This document shows positions 27,962 to 36,025 of a DNA stretch of 64,000 nt, one piece after another. The DNA is taken from NCBI RefSeq assembly GCF_007995055.1, contig NZ_VOQQ01000001.1, forward strand, positions 1,116,001 through 1,180,000, read 5' to 3'. Positions within the stretch are counted from its first letter, which is position 1, and each line of letters starts with the position of its first letter. The notes under the pieces were generated by a model. That model searched no databases. It saw only the letters and a list, made by a program, of their open reading frames with translations, and was not told the origin of the DNA. This stretch comes from Sphingosinicella ginsenosidimutans (lineage in GTDB: Bacteria > Pseudomonadota > Alphaproteobacteria > Sphingomonadales > Sphingomonadaceae). The position numbers and the translations under genes were made by a program.

Positions 27962-27977
27962 TGTTCGGAAACGGACA
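27962..27977. promoter_or_regulatory. upstream activator site B (palindrome)
   Basis: TGTTCG-GAAA-CGGACA: six-base arms with one mismatch and a 4-base centre, the same layout as sites A and C. It lies about 100 bp before the predicted sigma-54 start site. A matching half-site TGTCCG at 27894-27899 is close to the regulator's own start and may allow autoregulation. Confidence 0.65.
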
Positions 27978-28043
27978 TCGCCGCCGCAGGCCTGGCTCTT
28001 CGGATTCCTTCCGATTTCGCCGTTTGCAGAGAGAGCGGCCGGT

Positions 28044-28060
28044 TTGGCACGGCTTATGCT
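28044..28060 (+). promoter_or_regulatory. sigma-54 (-24/-12) promoter
   Basis: TTGGCACGGCTTATGCT matches the sigma-54 consensus TTGGCAC-N5-TTGCW except at one position of the -12 block. The invariant GG (28046-28047) and GC (28058-28059) are exactly 10 bases apart. Transcription would start near 28070, ahead of the 27-residue peptide gene and the exporter operon. Confidence 0.75.
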
Positions 28061-28104
28061 GGGTGGACAGGCACAGGGGACCATTCCTCGCAGGAGCCAA
28101 GACC

Positions 28105-28188
28105 ATGCAGAAGTTTGAAGCACTGGCGTTTACCGCCGGATTCGTTCTCACCGGTTTCCTCACGCTCGTGGCGCTGCCGTTTGCGTAA
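28105..28188 (+). CDS. 27-residue membrane peptide, first gene after the sigma-54 promoter
   Basis: A short gene behind AGGAG (28092-28096) encoding 27 residues: [20 protein letters not shown] and then LVALPFA. Nearly all of it is one hydrophobic helix, with a short polar start containing one Lys and one Glu. It is the first coding segment after the predicted sigma-54 promoter and lies 81 bases before the adaptor gene. It may be a regulatory or structural small protein of the exporter or kinase, or a leader peptide. Automated gene calling would usually miss it. No family is known to me. Confidence 0.6.
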   Translation: MQKFEALAFTAGFVLTGFLTLVALPFA

Positions 28189-28204
28189 GGTCGGGCAAGT
28201 GTAC

Positions 28205-28246
28205 GGCGGCGGACAGCGCGTGTCCGGAATCGGACAGTCCGCCGCC
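28205..28246. promoter_or_regulatory. nested inverted repeat holding activator-type site C
   Basis: A perfect copy of the activator palindrome, TGTCCGGAATCGGACA, lies at 28221-28236. It is flanked by longer arms GGCGGCGGAC (28205-28214) and GTCCGCCGCC (28237-28246). As RNA it would fold into a stem of 16 base pairs with a 6-base bulge and a GAAT loop, 24 bases before the adaptor ATG. It could be a third activator site, an mRNA hairpin lowering downstream expression, or both. There is no T-run. Confidence 0.6.
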
Positions 28247-28269
28247 CGCCTGTTTCAGGGGGCAATGGA

Positions 28270-29577
28270 ATGAGCGTTCTCAACCTTCGCGAACGAACCG
28301 CACGGCCGCAAAGTGGCGGCGGGATGGACCGCGTGGTCGAGCGCAAGGGTCTGGGCCTCCGGCTCAAGATCGCGATCGGCGTCGCCGCCGTCATCCTGCT
28401 TGCGATTCTGTTCTACCTGTTCGCGCCATCGGCCAACAGCCAGACGATCGAGGCCTCGCGGGTGACCGTTTCGGCCGCGCAGCGCGGTCGCTTCGACGAT
28501 TTCCTCCCGCTGCGCGCCCGGGTCGTGCCGTCGCTTACCGTCTATCTCGATGCCGTCGAGGGCGGCCGCGTTGAGCGCGTGCTGGTCGAGGACGGCGCCG
28601 TGGTGCAGCAGGGACAGCTCCTCGCCGTCCTGTCCAACCCCGAGCTGCAGCTGAACGTCCTCGCCCGCCAGACCGAGGTGGCCGAGCAGATCAACAACAT
28701 GCGCAGCCAGGAGCTGTCGCTCAACCAGACGCGGCTCGCGAACGAGCGCGCGGTGATCGAGGCCGATCTCGCGACCCAGACCGCGCGTCGCCAGTACCAG
28801 ATGCAGCAGCCGCTCGCCGAGCGCGGCTTCGTGTCGCGGCGCGCGATCGACGACAGCCGCGATGCCTATGAATCCAACCGCCGGCGCAGCGATGTCCTGA
28901 GGCGCCAGCAGGCGATCGACGAGCGGCTCCAGTCCAGCCAGCTCGCGCAGCTGCGGGAATCGGCGACCTCGTTGAACCAGAGCCTCGACATCGCCCGCTC
29001 GAGCCTCGATTCGCTCAATCTGCGCGCGCCGGTCGGCGGCCAGCTCACGGCCTTCGAAATCCAGATCGGGCAGTCGCTGCAGCGCGGCGAACGGCTCGGC
29101 CAGATCGACAGCGCCGGGCGCAACAAGCTCCAGGCCGATGTCGACGAATTCTATCTCGGCCGCGTCTCGGTCGGCCAGATCGCGACCGCGGACGTCGCCG
29201 GCCACCCCTACCGGCTGCGAATCTCGAAAATCTATCCGCAGGTCCGCAACGGCGTGTTCCAGGTCGACCTCCAGTTCCTGGGTCAGGAGCCCGCCGACCT
29301 CCAGCGCGGCCAGACGGTGCAGATCCGCCTCACCCTCGGCGATCCGACGCCGGCATTGATGATCCCGAATGGGGCTTTCTATGACGAAACCGGCGGCAAC
29401 TGGATTTTCGTCGTCGCCCCGGACGGGCGCAGCGCCGTCCGTCGCAACGTCCGGCTCGGCCGCCGCAACGCCGATTTCATCGAGGTGCTCAGCGGGCTCG
29501 ATCCCGGCGAGCGCGTCATCACCTCCCCCTACACCGGCTTCGCCGAACGCGATCGGCTCAGCCTCAGCGGACAATGA
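28270..29577 (+). CDS. periplasmic adaptor (HlyD/MacA-like) of an ABC exporter
   Basis: A 435-residue membrane-fusion protein. It has one N-terminal membrane segment at about 32-52, a biotinyl-lipoyl-like half around residues 95-125 (GGRVERVLVEDGAVVQQGQL), a long coiled-coil hairpin at about 130-245, and the second lipoyl half LRAPVGGQLTAFEIQIGQ. Beta-barrel and membrane-proximal parts follow. Such adaptors connect an inner-membrane transporter to the periplasm or an outer-membrane channel. No outer-membrane channel gene lies nearby. GGGGG precedes the ATG. It is followed after 13 bases by the ATPase gene. Confidence 0.92.
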   Translation: MSVLNLRERTARPQSGGGMDRVVERKGLGLRLKIAIGVAAVILLAILFYLFAPSANSQTIEASRVTVSAAQRGRFDDFLPLRARVVPSLTVYLDAVEGGRVERVLVEDGAVVQQGQLLAVLSNPELQLNVLARQTEVAEQINNMRSQELSLNQTRLANERAVIEADLATQTARRQYQMQQPLAERGFVSRRAIDDSRDAYESNRRRSDVLRRQQAIDERLQSSQLAQLRESATSLNQSLDIARSSLDSLNLRAPVGGQLTAFEIQIGQSLQRGERLGQIDSAGRNKLQADVDEFYLGRVSVGQIATADVAGHPYRLRISKIYPQVRNGVFQVDLQFLGQEPADLQRGQTVQIRLTLGDPTPALMIPNGAFYDETGGNWIFVVAPDGRSAVRRNVRLGRRNADFIEVLSGLDPGERVITSPYTGFAERDRLSLSGQ

Positions 29578-29590
29578 AGGGAAAGCGAAC

Positions 29591-30271
29591 ATGCTGAGCA
29601 TGCGGGAATTGTCGAAAGTCTATCGCACCGACATGGTCGAAACGACCGCGCTTGACGGCATCATGCTCGATGTCGCCGACGGCGAGTTCGTCGCCATCAT
29701 GGGCCCGTCGGGCTGCGGCAAATCGACCCTGCTGAACGTCATCGGGATGCTCGATTCGCCGTCGAGCGGGTCCTATGTCTTCAACGGGACCGAGGTGGCG
29801 GGCCTGTCCGAATCGAAGCTCGCCGATTTCCGCAAGCGGAACATCGGCTTCATCTTCCAGTCGTTCAATCTCGTCGACGAGCTCTCCGTCCGCGAGAATA
29901 TCGAGCTTGCGCTGCTCTACCACAACGTCCCCTTGGGCGAGCGGCGCACCCGGGTCGACGAGGTGATGGACAAGGTGGGTATCGCCCACCGCGCCAAGCA
30001 CCGCCCGTCGCAATTGTCGGGCGGCCAGCAGCAGCGTGTCGCCGTGGCCCGGGCCCTTGTCGCAGCACCGAAGCTGATCCTCGCCGACGAACCGACGGGC
30101 AACCTCGACACCGCCCATGGCGAGGAGGTGATGAAGATGCTCCAGGCGCTGAACGGCGAAGGGGCGACCATCGTCATGGTGACCCATTCGCCCGCCCACG
30201 CCGATTATGCGGGGCGCGTCGTCAACATGCTCGACGGCCGCATCCTGCAGGAACACCGGCGCGCGGCCTGA
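29591..30271 (+). CDS. ABC transporter ATPase (MacB/LolD type)
   Basis: A 226-residue stand-alone ATPase with Walker A GPSGCGKS at 38-45, Q-loop FIFQSFNLVDELSV, signature LSGGQQQR at 142-149, Walker B LILADEPTGNLD at 162-173 and switch His in VTHSPAHADY. The 'EPTGNLD' form is characteristic of the MacB/LolD/FtsE group that drives mechanotransmission through FtsX-type permeases. It lies between the adaptor and the two permeases and is the only ATPase of the cluster, so it presumably serves both. AAGGGAAAG precedes the ATG. Confidence 0.95.
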   Translation: MLSMRELSKVYRTDMVETTALDGIMLDVADGEFVAIMGPSGCGKSTLLNVIGMLDSPSSGSYVFNGTEVAGLSESKLADFRKRNIGFIFQSFNLVDELSVRENIELALLYHNVPLGERRTRVDEVMDKVGIAHRAKHRPSQLSGGQQQRVAVARALVAAPKLILADEPTGNLDTAHGEEVMKMLQALNGEGATIVMVTHSPAHADYAGRVVNMLDGRILQEHRRAA

Positions 30272-30294
30272 CTTTCGAACGAGGAGCCTGAAGC

Positions 30295-32799
30295 ATGTGG
30301 CGTAACTATGTGACCGTTGGGGTCAGGGCGCTGGTCAAGAACAAGACCTATGCCTTCATCAACGTCTTCGGCCTCGCCATCGGCCTCGCCGCGTGCCTGA
30401 TGCTGCTCATCTACGTGCGTTACGAGACGAGCTACGACCAATGGGTGCCCAATGCCGAGAACAGCTATCAGCTGCAGCTCGACAATACGAACCCGCAGAC
30501 CGGCGAAGTCACCCAGCTGCAGATGACGTCCTACACGTCGGGCCAGCATTTCCGCGCGTCCTTCCCGCAGGTCGGGAATTCCGTCTACGTCTGGTCGAAC
30601 GGGGCCACGGTGATCCGCAATGGCGAGGCGCTGTCGGTCGACGACGCGCTGCTCGTCGACAATCGCTTCTTCGATGTCCTGCAATTCCCGCTTGTCGAAG
30701 GCGATCCGAATCAGGCGCTCGCGCAGGCGGGATCGGTGGTGCTCACCCAGCGCGAGGCGCAGCGCCTGTTCGGCAGCGCGCGGGCGATGGGCCAGACGCT
30801 GACCGTGATGTGGGACGGGCGACCGGTCGACTATCGCGTCACCGGCATCGCCCGCGATCTGCCCCACAACAGCCATGTCGAATTCTCGATGCTGTTGCGT
30901 GTCGATCCGGCGACCGCCTTCACGACGACGCCGCAGATGCTGACGTCGTGGGGCTGGCAGTCGGGCTGGTTCTATTTCAATGTGCGCCCCGGCACCGACA
31001 TCGCCGCGATGCAGGCGCAGATTCCGGCATGGAAGCGGCGCAACATTCCGGACGACCAGTTCGGCAACCGCACCGTCAACCAGGGCGACACCCAGGATTA
31101 CCGCATCGTCAACATCCGCGACGTCCATCTGGGCGGCGCCAAGGTCGGCGCGATGACTCCGGTCAACGATCACCGCACGATCGCAACCTTCACGATCATC
31201 GCCTTCCTCATTCTCGGCATGGCCTGCGTCAATTTCACCAACCTTGCCACCGCGCGCGCCGGGCAGCGGGCCCGCGAGGTGGCGCTGCGCAAGGTGCTCG
31301 GCGCGACACGGCGGCAGCTCGTGACCCAGTTCCTCGCCGAATCCATCCTGATCGCCGCGATCGCGATGCTGCTCGCGCTCGCGCTGGTCGAGCTGCTCCT
31401 TCCGGCGCTCGCGCATTTCCTCGATGCCGATCTGGCGATGCGCTATTTCGGCGCGGACGGGATGCTGCTCCCCATACTGCTCCTCGTCATCCTGGTCGGC
31501 GCCGCGGGCGGCGTCTATCCCGCCTTCTACCTCAGCCGCTTCCAGCCCGCCCGGGTGCTGAAGGCGAACAAATCCTCGGCCGACGCGACCGGGTCAGGCG
31601 CCCTGCGCAACATCCTGGTCGTCGCCCAGTTCGCGGTTTCGATCGGCCTCATCATCTGCACCACCGTGGTCTATGCGCAGACCGTCTACGCGCGCTCGGT
31701 CGATCCCGGCTATCATCGCGACGGGATCATCCAGATCACCGGGATCGGGCGCCGCCAGTTCGTCGACCGCGCCGATTCGGTGATCGATGCGATCCGCCGG
31801 GTACCCGGCGTCGTCTCGGTCGCGCGCTCGACGATCGGCGTTTCCACCGGCAGCACCTCGCAGAGCGGGGTTGAGGTGGCGGGGCATCCGGATCCGGTTC
31901 TGATCGGCACCTATCAGGTCGATCCCGCCTTCTTCCGCACGATGGGGATCGATCTTGTCGCCGGGCGCCTTTTCGATCCCAATCGCGAGGCGGACAATCT
32001 CGACCAGCCCTATGTCGCGACGCCCGAAGCGCAGCGGGCGCTGGTCGCGCGCGGGCAGAATATCGTCGTGAACGAGCTCGCCGCGCGGCGGCTCGGCTTC
32101 AACAATCCCGCCGACGCCGTCGGTCACGTCGTGCGCGCATCCACCGTCGAGGACCAATATGGCCTGGTGCCGTCCCGAATCATCGGCGTGGTCAAGGATT
32201 CGCGCTTTCGCACGATCCGCCTGCCCGTCGAGCCGATCATGTTCGCGTGGGACGAGCGATCGACGACGACCCTGCTGGTCCGTCACGATGGCTCCGATCC
32301 TCGCGGCACACGCGAGCGGATCGAGCGGGTCTGGAAGCAGATGCTGTCCGACATGACGTTCCAGGCCGAATTCAGCGAGGAACGCAACGCCGCTCTCTAT
32401 GCCGCCGACGAAGCGCGCGCCAAAGTGTTCGCGGGCTTCGCGGTCCTCGCCGTGGTCGTCGCCGCGCTCGGGCTGTTCGGTCTCGCCGCGTTCACCGCGG
32501 AACGGCGGACGAAGGAGATCGGAATCCGCAAGGTGCTCGGCGCCCGCACGCCCAACATCGTGCGCCTGCTTGCCTGGCAATTCTCCAAGCCGGTGGTGAT
32601 CGCGAACCTCATCGCCTGGCCGATCGCCTGGTGGCTGATGCGCGGTTGGCTGAACACGTTCGACACGCGCATCGACCTTGGTCCGCTGCCGTTCCTGTTC
32701 GCCGGCCTGCTCGCCCTCGCCATCGCGATGGGAACGATTGCGGGACACGCCTTCAAGGTCGCGCGAGCCAATCCGATCCACGCGCTGAGATACGAATAG
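30295..32799 (+). CDS. FtsX/MacB-type ABC permease, copy 1
   Basis: An 834-residue permease of the eight-helix type made from two FtsX-like halves. The first membrane segment is at about 21-41, a large periplasmic domain reaches about 290, and three helices follow in about 295-415. The second half starts at about 436-458, with another periplasmic domain and three helices after about 712. Conserved FtsX motifs occur in both halves (REVALRKVLGATRRQL and RTKEIGIRKVLGARTPN). MacB-type proteins of this group do not pump across the inner membrane but push substrates out of the periplasm. GAGGAG lies upstream of the start. Confidence 0.93.
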   Translation: MWRNYVTVGVRALVKNKTYAFINVFGLAIGLAACLMLLIYVRYETSYDQWVPNAENSYQLQLDNTNPQTGEVTQLQMTSYTSGQHFRASFPQVGNSVYVWSNGATVIRNGEALSVDDALLVDNRFFDVLQFPLVEGDPNQALAQAGSVVLTQREAQRLFGSARAMGQTLTVMWDGRPVDYRVTGIARDLPHNSHVEFSMLLRVDPATAFTTTPQMLTSWGWQSGWFYFNVRPGTDIAAMQAQIPAWKRRNIPDDQFGNRTVNQGDTQDYRIVNIRDVHLGGAKVGAMTPVNDHRTIATFTIIAFLILGMACVNFTNLATARAGQRAREVALRKVLGATRRQLVTQFLAESILIAAIAMLLALALVELLLPALAHFLDADLAMRYFGADGMLLPILLLVILVGAAGGVYPAFYLSRFQPARVLKANKSSADATGSGALRNILVVAQFAVSIGLIICTTVVYAQTVYARSVDPGYHRDGIIQITGIGRRQFVDRADSVIDAIRRVPGVVSVARSTIGVSTGSTSQSGVEVAGHPDPVLIGTYQVDPAFFRTMGIDLVAGRLFDPNREADNLDQPYVATPEAQRALVARGQNIVVNELAARRLGFNNPADAVGHVVRASTVEDQYGLVPSRIIGVVKDSRFRTIRLPVEPIMFAWDERSTTTLLVRHDGSDPRGTRERIERVWKQMLSDMTFQAEFSEERNAALYAADEARAKVFAGFAVLAVVVAALGLFGLAAFTAERRTKEIGIRKVLGARTPNIVRLLAWQFSKPVVIANLIAWPIAWWLMRGWLNTFDTRIDLGPLPFLFAGLLALAIAMGTIAGHAFKVARANPIHALRYE

Positions 32800-32827
32800 G
32801 CCGGGCTGTGGCAGAGGGAGTGGGGAG

Positions 32828-35329
32828 ATGTGGCGCAACTATCTGACGGTCGGCCTGCGCTCGCTGATCAAGAACAAGACCTATGCGTTCATCAACATCT
32901 TCGGGCTCGCCATCGGTCTCGCGGCCTGCCTGATGATCCTGCTCTATGTCCGCTACGAGACCAGCTATGACCGCTGGATCCCGGACGGCGATCGAATCTT
33001 CCAGGTCCAGAGCTGGTACCGATCGTCCGAGACGGGCCGCGAGGACCAGTTCCAGATGACGCCCTATGCGGCCGGCAAGTCGCTGAAGGACAGTTTCCCG
33101 CAGATCGAGCAGGAGGTCTACGTCAACAACAACACGCCGGTCTTCTATCGTGACGGCCAGGCGACGGCGACCGAGAACTATCTGTGGGTGGACGGCAATT
33201 TCCTCGACGTCGTGCCCCTTCCCCTGCTTCGCGGCGACGCGCGCACCGCCCTGTCGCAGGTCAACAGCGCGGTGATGACCCAATCCGAAGCGCGGCGCCG
33301 CTTCGGCACCGACAATGTCGTCGGCCAGACGATGACGCTCATCACCCGCGGCCAGCGGCGCGACTTCCGGATCACAGGCATCCTGCGCGATCTTCCGCGC
33401 AACTCGCACTTCCGGATCGATGCGCTCGCGCGGATCGATTTCGTCGCCTACAATTCCGATCAGCCCAACGTACTGACCTGCTGGGGCTGCCAGAACGGCT
33501 GGGTCTATGTGAAGCTGCGTCCCGGTGCCGATGTCGGCGCGATCACCGCCGGCCTCCAGGCCTGGGAGCATCGCGTGATTCCCGACGAAAATGCGGGCGA
33601 GGCGCGTTTCAACGCCGGCGACGACCAGGACTGGCACTTCGTCAACCTGCAGGACATTCATCTCGGCCGCGCCCAGGCGGCAGCGATGGCGCCGGGCAAC
33701 GATCGTTCGACCATCGTCACCTTCGCGATCGTCGCGCTGCTGATCCTCGGCATGGCGGTTGTCAACTTCACCAATCTCGCCACCGCCCGCGCCAGCCAGC
33801 GCGCCCGCGAGGTGGCGCTCCGGAAGACGTTGGGGGCGAGCCGGCGCCAGCTGATTGTCCAGTTCGTGGGCGAATCGGTGGTCATGGTCGGCGTCGCGAT
33901 GCTGATCGCGCTCGCGCTCGTGGAGCTTACCATGCCCCTCTTCGCCGATTTCCTCGGCGCGGACATCCGCGTCCATTATCTGGGCAGCGATGGCATCGCA
34001 CTGCCGGCCCTCATCCTGGTGGTCATCGTCGGGGTGATGGGCGGCCTCTACCCCGCTTTCTTCCTGTCGCGTTTCGAGCCTGCGGCGGTGCTGAAGGCGA
34101 ACAAATCCTCGTCCGAGACGGCGGGGACCGGACGGCTGCGCAGCATCCTTGTCGTCGCCCAGTTCGCGGTTTCGATCGGCCTCATCATCTGCACCGCGGT
34201 CATCTACGGCCAGACCGTATACGCGCGCACGCTCGATCCCGGCTTCAATCGCAGCCACATCATGCAGATCGGCGAGCTTTCGCGCTATCAGCTGCTCGAC
34301 AAGGGCCAGGCGCTGGAGGAACGGATGCGCCGCATTCCCGGCGTCGAGGCCGTGGGGCGGACGACGATCGGCGTCGCCACCGACAATAACAACAATACCG
34401 GCATCATGGTCCCCGGCCGGACCGAGCCGGTGACGATCGGCACCTACCAGGTCGACGAAGGCTTTTTCGCCGCGATGGGCCTCCGGCTGGTCGCCGGCCG
34501 ATGGTTCGACGAGGGCCGTCCGCTCGACGACATGACCCTGCCTTACCCGTCCAACCCCGCGGCGGAGCGGGCGCTGGCGGCGCGCGGCGCCAATATCGTG
34601 ATCAACGAGCTTGCGGCCCGGCGGCTCGGCTTCCGCAACCCGGCGGATGCCGTCGGCCATACCTACCGTGCCGCCCTGGTGGACAACGAAATCGGGCTGG
34701 TGCCGGTGACCGTGATCGGAGTCGTCGCCGACGCTCGCTTCCGTTCGGTGAAGCTTCCCGTCGATCCGATCATGTTCGGCAACGTGAACAGCGGCCATTC
34801 CCATCTGATCGTCCGCTTCCACGGCAATCCGGCCCAGGTGCGCGCAGCCGCCGCGCAGGTGTGGCGCGGCATCACCACGGAGGTTCCGTTCGACGCCGCC
34901 TTCAGCGACGATATCATGCTCAAGCTCTACAAGGCCGAGGACGCGCGTGCGCGGGCCTTTGCCGGCTTCGCCTTGCTCGCGATCGTCGTCGCCTGCCTCG
35001 GCCTCTTCGGCCTCGCGGCGTTCACCGCCGAGCGGCGAACCAAGGAAATCGGCATCAGGAAGGTGCTCGGTGCGCGCACCCGCGACATCGTCCGGCTTCT
35101 CGCCTGGCAGTTTTCCAAGCCGATCATCATCGCCAACCTGATCGCCTGGCCGGTCGCCTGGTGGATGATGCGAAGCTGGCTCAACGGCTTCGATGCGCGC
35201 ATCGATCTCGGGCCGGCGCCATTCGTCCTTGCCGGACTTGTCGCGCTTGCCATCGCGATGGGAACGATCGCGGGCCACGCGCTGAAGGTCGCGCGCGCCA
35301 ACCCCATCCTTGCGCTTCGTTACGAATAG
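32828..35329 (+). CDS. FtsX/MacB-type ABC permease, copy 2
   Basis: An 833-residue paralogue of the preceding permease, with the same two-half layout and nearly the same ends (MWRNYLTVGLRSLIKNKTYA; final KVARANPILALRYE). Both FtsX motifs are intact (REVALRKTLGASRRQL and RTKEIGIRKVLGARTRD). The periplasmic domains differ far more than the membrane parts, which suggests a heterodimer of permeases with divided substrate contacts, as in other two-permease exporters; this is inferred. GGGAGTGGGGAG precedes the ATG. One stretch of 45 bases is identical to copy 1. Confidence 0.93.
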   Translation: MWRNYLTVGLRSLIKNKTYAFINIFGLAIGLAACLMILLYVRYETSYDRWIPDGDRIFQVQSWYRSSETGREDQFQMTPYAAGKSLKDSFPQIEQEVYVNNNTPVFYRDGQATATENYLWVDGNFLDVVPLPLLRGDARTALSQVNSAVMTQSEARRRFGTDNVVGQTMTLITRGQRRDFRITGILRDLPRNSHFRIDALARIDFVAYNSDQPNVLTCWGCQNGWVYVKLRPGADVGAITAGLQAWEHRVIPDENAGEARFNAGDDQDWHFVNLQDIHLGRAQAAAMAPGNDRSTIVTFAIVALLILGMAVVNFTNLATARASQRAREVALRKTLGASRRQLIVQFVGESVVMVGVAMLIALALVELTMPLFADFLGADIRVHYLGSDGIALPALILVVIVGVMGGLYPAFFLSRFEPAAVLKANKSSSETAGTGRLRSILVVAQFAVSIGLIICTAVIYGQTVYARTLDPGFNRSHIMQIGELSRYQLLDKGQALEERMRRIPGVEAVGRTTIGVATDNNNNTGIMVPGRTEPVTIGTYQVDEGFFAAMGLRLVAGRWFDEGRPLDDMTLPYPSNPAAERALAARGANIVINELAARRLGFRNPADAVGHTYRAALVDNEIGLVPVTVIGVVADARFRSVKLPVDPIMFGNVNSGHSHLIVRFHGNPAQVRAAAAQVWRGITTEVPFDAAFSDDIMLKLYKAEDARARAFAGFALLAIVVACLGLFGLAAFTAERRTKEIGIRKVLGARTRDIVRLLAWQFSKPIIIANLIAWPVAWWMMRSWLNGFDARIDLGPAPFVLAGLVALAIAMGTIAGHALKVARANPILALRYE

Positions 35330-35337
35330 GACCGACG

Positions 35338-35556
35338 ATGAGCGACTTCATCCTTCCCGGCACCCTGCTCGCCGCGACCATCCTCGTGTGCGCGACCGCA
35401 TTGCGCGCGTGGACGGCCTGGCTCGATTTGAGACGGCTGGAGATCGGCCGCTCTTCGCCCGGCGCCGAGGGCGAGACGGGGGTACGCATCGAGCTCGCCG
35501 ACGTGCGCGAGCGGCTCCGCAAGCTGGAGGCGATCGCCGACGACGTCGAGCTTTAG
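35338..35556 (+). CDS. small membrane/coiled-coil protein (PspB-like layout)
   Basis: A 72-residue protein beginning eight bases after the second permease. It has one membrane segment at about 4-24 (FILPGTLLAATILVCATALRA), a basic stretch, then a charged helix (RIELADVRERLRKLEAIADD) likely to form a coiled coil. The layout recalls phage-shock protein B, but the sequence similarity is too weak to name it. It is probably the last gene of the exporter operon. A ribosome binding site, ATAGGACC, overlaps the previous stop. Confidence 0.72.
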   Translation: MSDFILPGTLLAATILVCATALRAWTAWLDLRRLEIGRSSPGAEGETGVRIELADVRERLRKLEAIADDVEL

Positions 35557-35576
35557 GTTTGGCGCCGTGCCGGCCG

Positions 35577-35861
35577 TCAGTCGACGTGCGGGCTGACCGG
35601 CGGCGGATCGCTGGCCGGGAAGCTTTCGTCGACCGCCTGATCGACCTGGTCCCATTCGTTGGGCGGATCGCGCATCGCGTCGGGCCCGGCGGATCGCGTC
35701 GCGCCCGGGCTCGGCTCGCTCTTGCCGCTGGCATGGGCGACGGCGTCCAGCGCGTCGGGATCGCCGCGCCGCCCCCAGCGCCGGGCGACGAGCGCGGCGG
35801 CGAGCCCGGTTCCGGCCGCGACGCAGGCGGCGATCACTTTCTGGGTCTTGTTCAAGGCCAT
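35577..35861 (-). CDS. small membrane protein with acidic tail
   Basis: A 94-residue protein with a hydrophobic segment at about 7-24 (KVIAACVAAGTGLAAALVAR), a basic stop-transfer stretch, and a polar tail ending in DQAVDESFPASDPPPVSPH. This 'DESFPASDPP' ending is, as I recall, a recurring motif in small alphaproteobacterial proteins of unknown function. The ATG at 35861 has GGGAG just upstream; the longer frame to 35972 lacks such a signal. It is convergent with the exporter operon, ending 20 bases from it, and divergent from nadE. Confidence 0.75.
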   Translation of the reverse strand: MALNKTQKVIAACVAAGTGLAAALVARRWGRRGDPDALDAVAHASGKSEPSPGATRSAGPDAMRDPPNEWDQVDQAVDESFPASDPPPVSPHVD

Positions 35862-36025
35862 ATCACGCTCCCTCGAAGCAGCGCACCGGCCCGGCGCTCG
35901 CGGAATCGGCGGCGGGGCTTGGGGCGCGGCGAATCCGTCCCTATTGTTCTCACAATTGCGGTTCAGGAACAATCGGCGCAGGGCGCGGTTCCCGGGCGGC
36001 GGCCAAAGCGCAACGGAGGCGATTG

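Noticed and set aside
28170..28184. Possible second sigma-54 promoter before the adaptor gene (TGG ... TTGC)
   Set aside because: GG and GC are 11 bases apart instead of the strict 10, and the stretch is inside the peptide-coding sequence.
32753..35278. 841-codon antisense frame over the second permease
   Set aside because: Low-complexity Arg/Asp/His/Gly composition typical of reverse-strand shadows, and it lies opposite a clear FtsX-type permease.
35946..35964. SOS (LexA) box between the small membrane protein and nadE (GTTC ... GTTC)
   Set aside because: The spacing is 11 bases, not the 7 of the alphaproteobacterial LexA site, and neither neighbour is an SOS gene.
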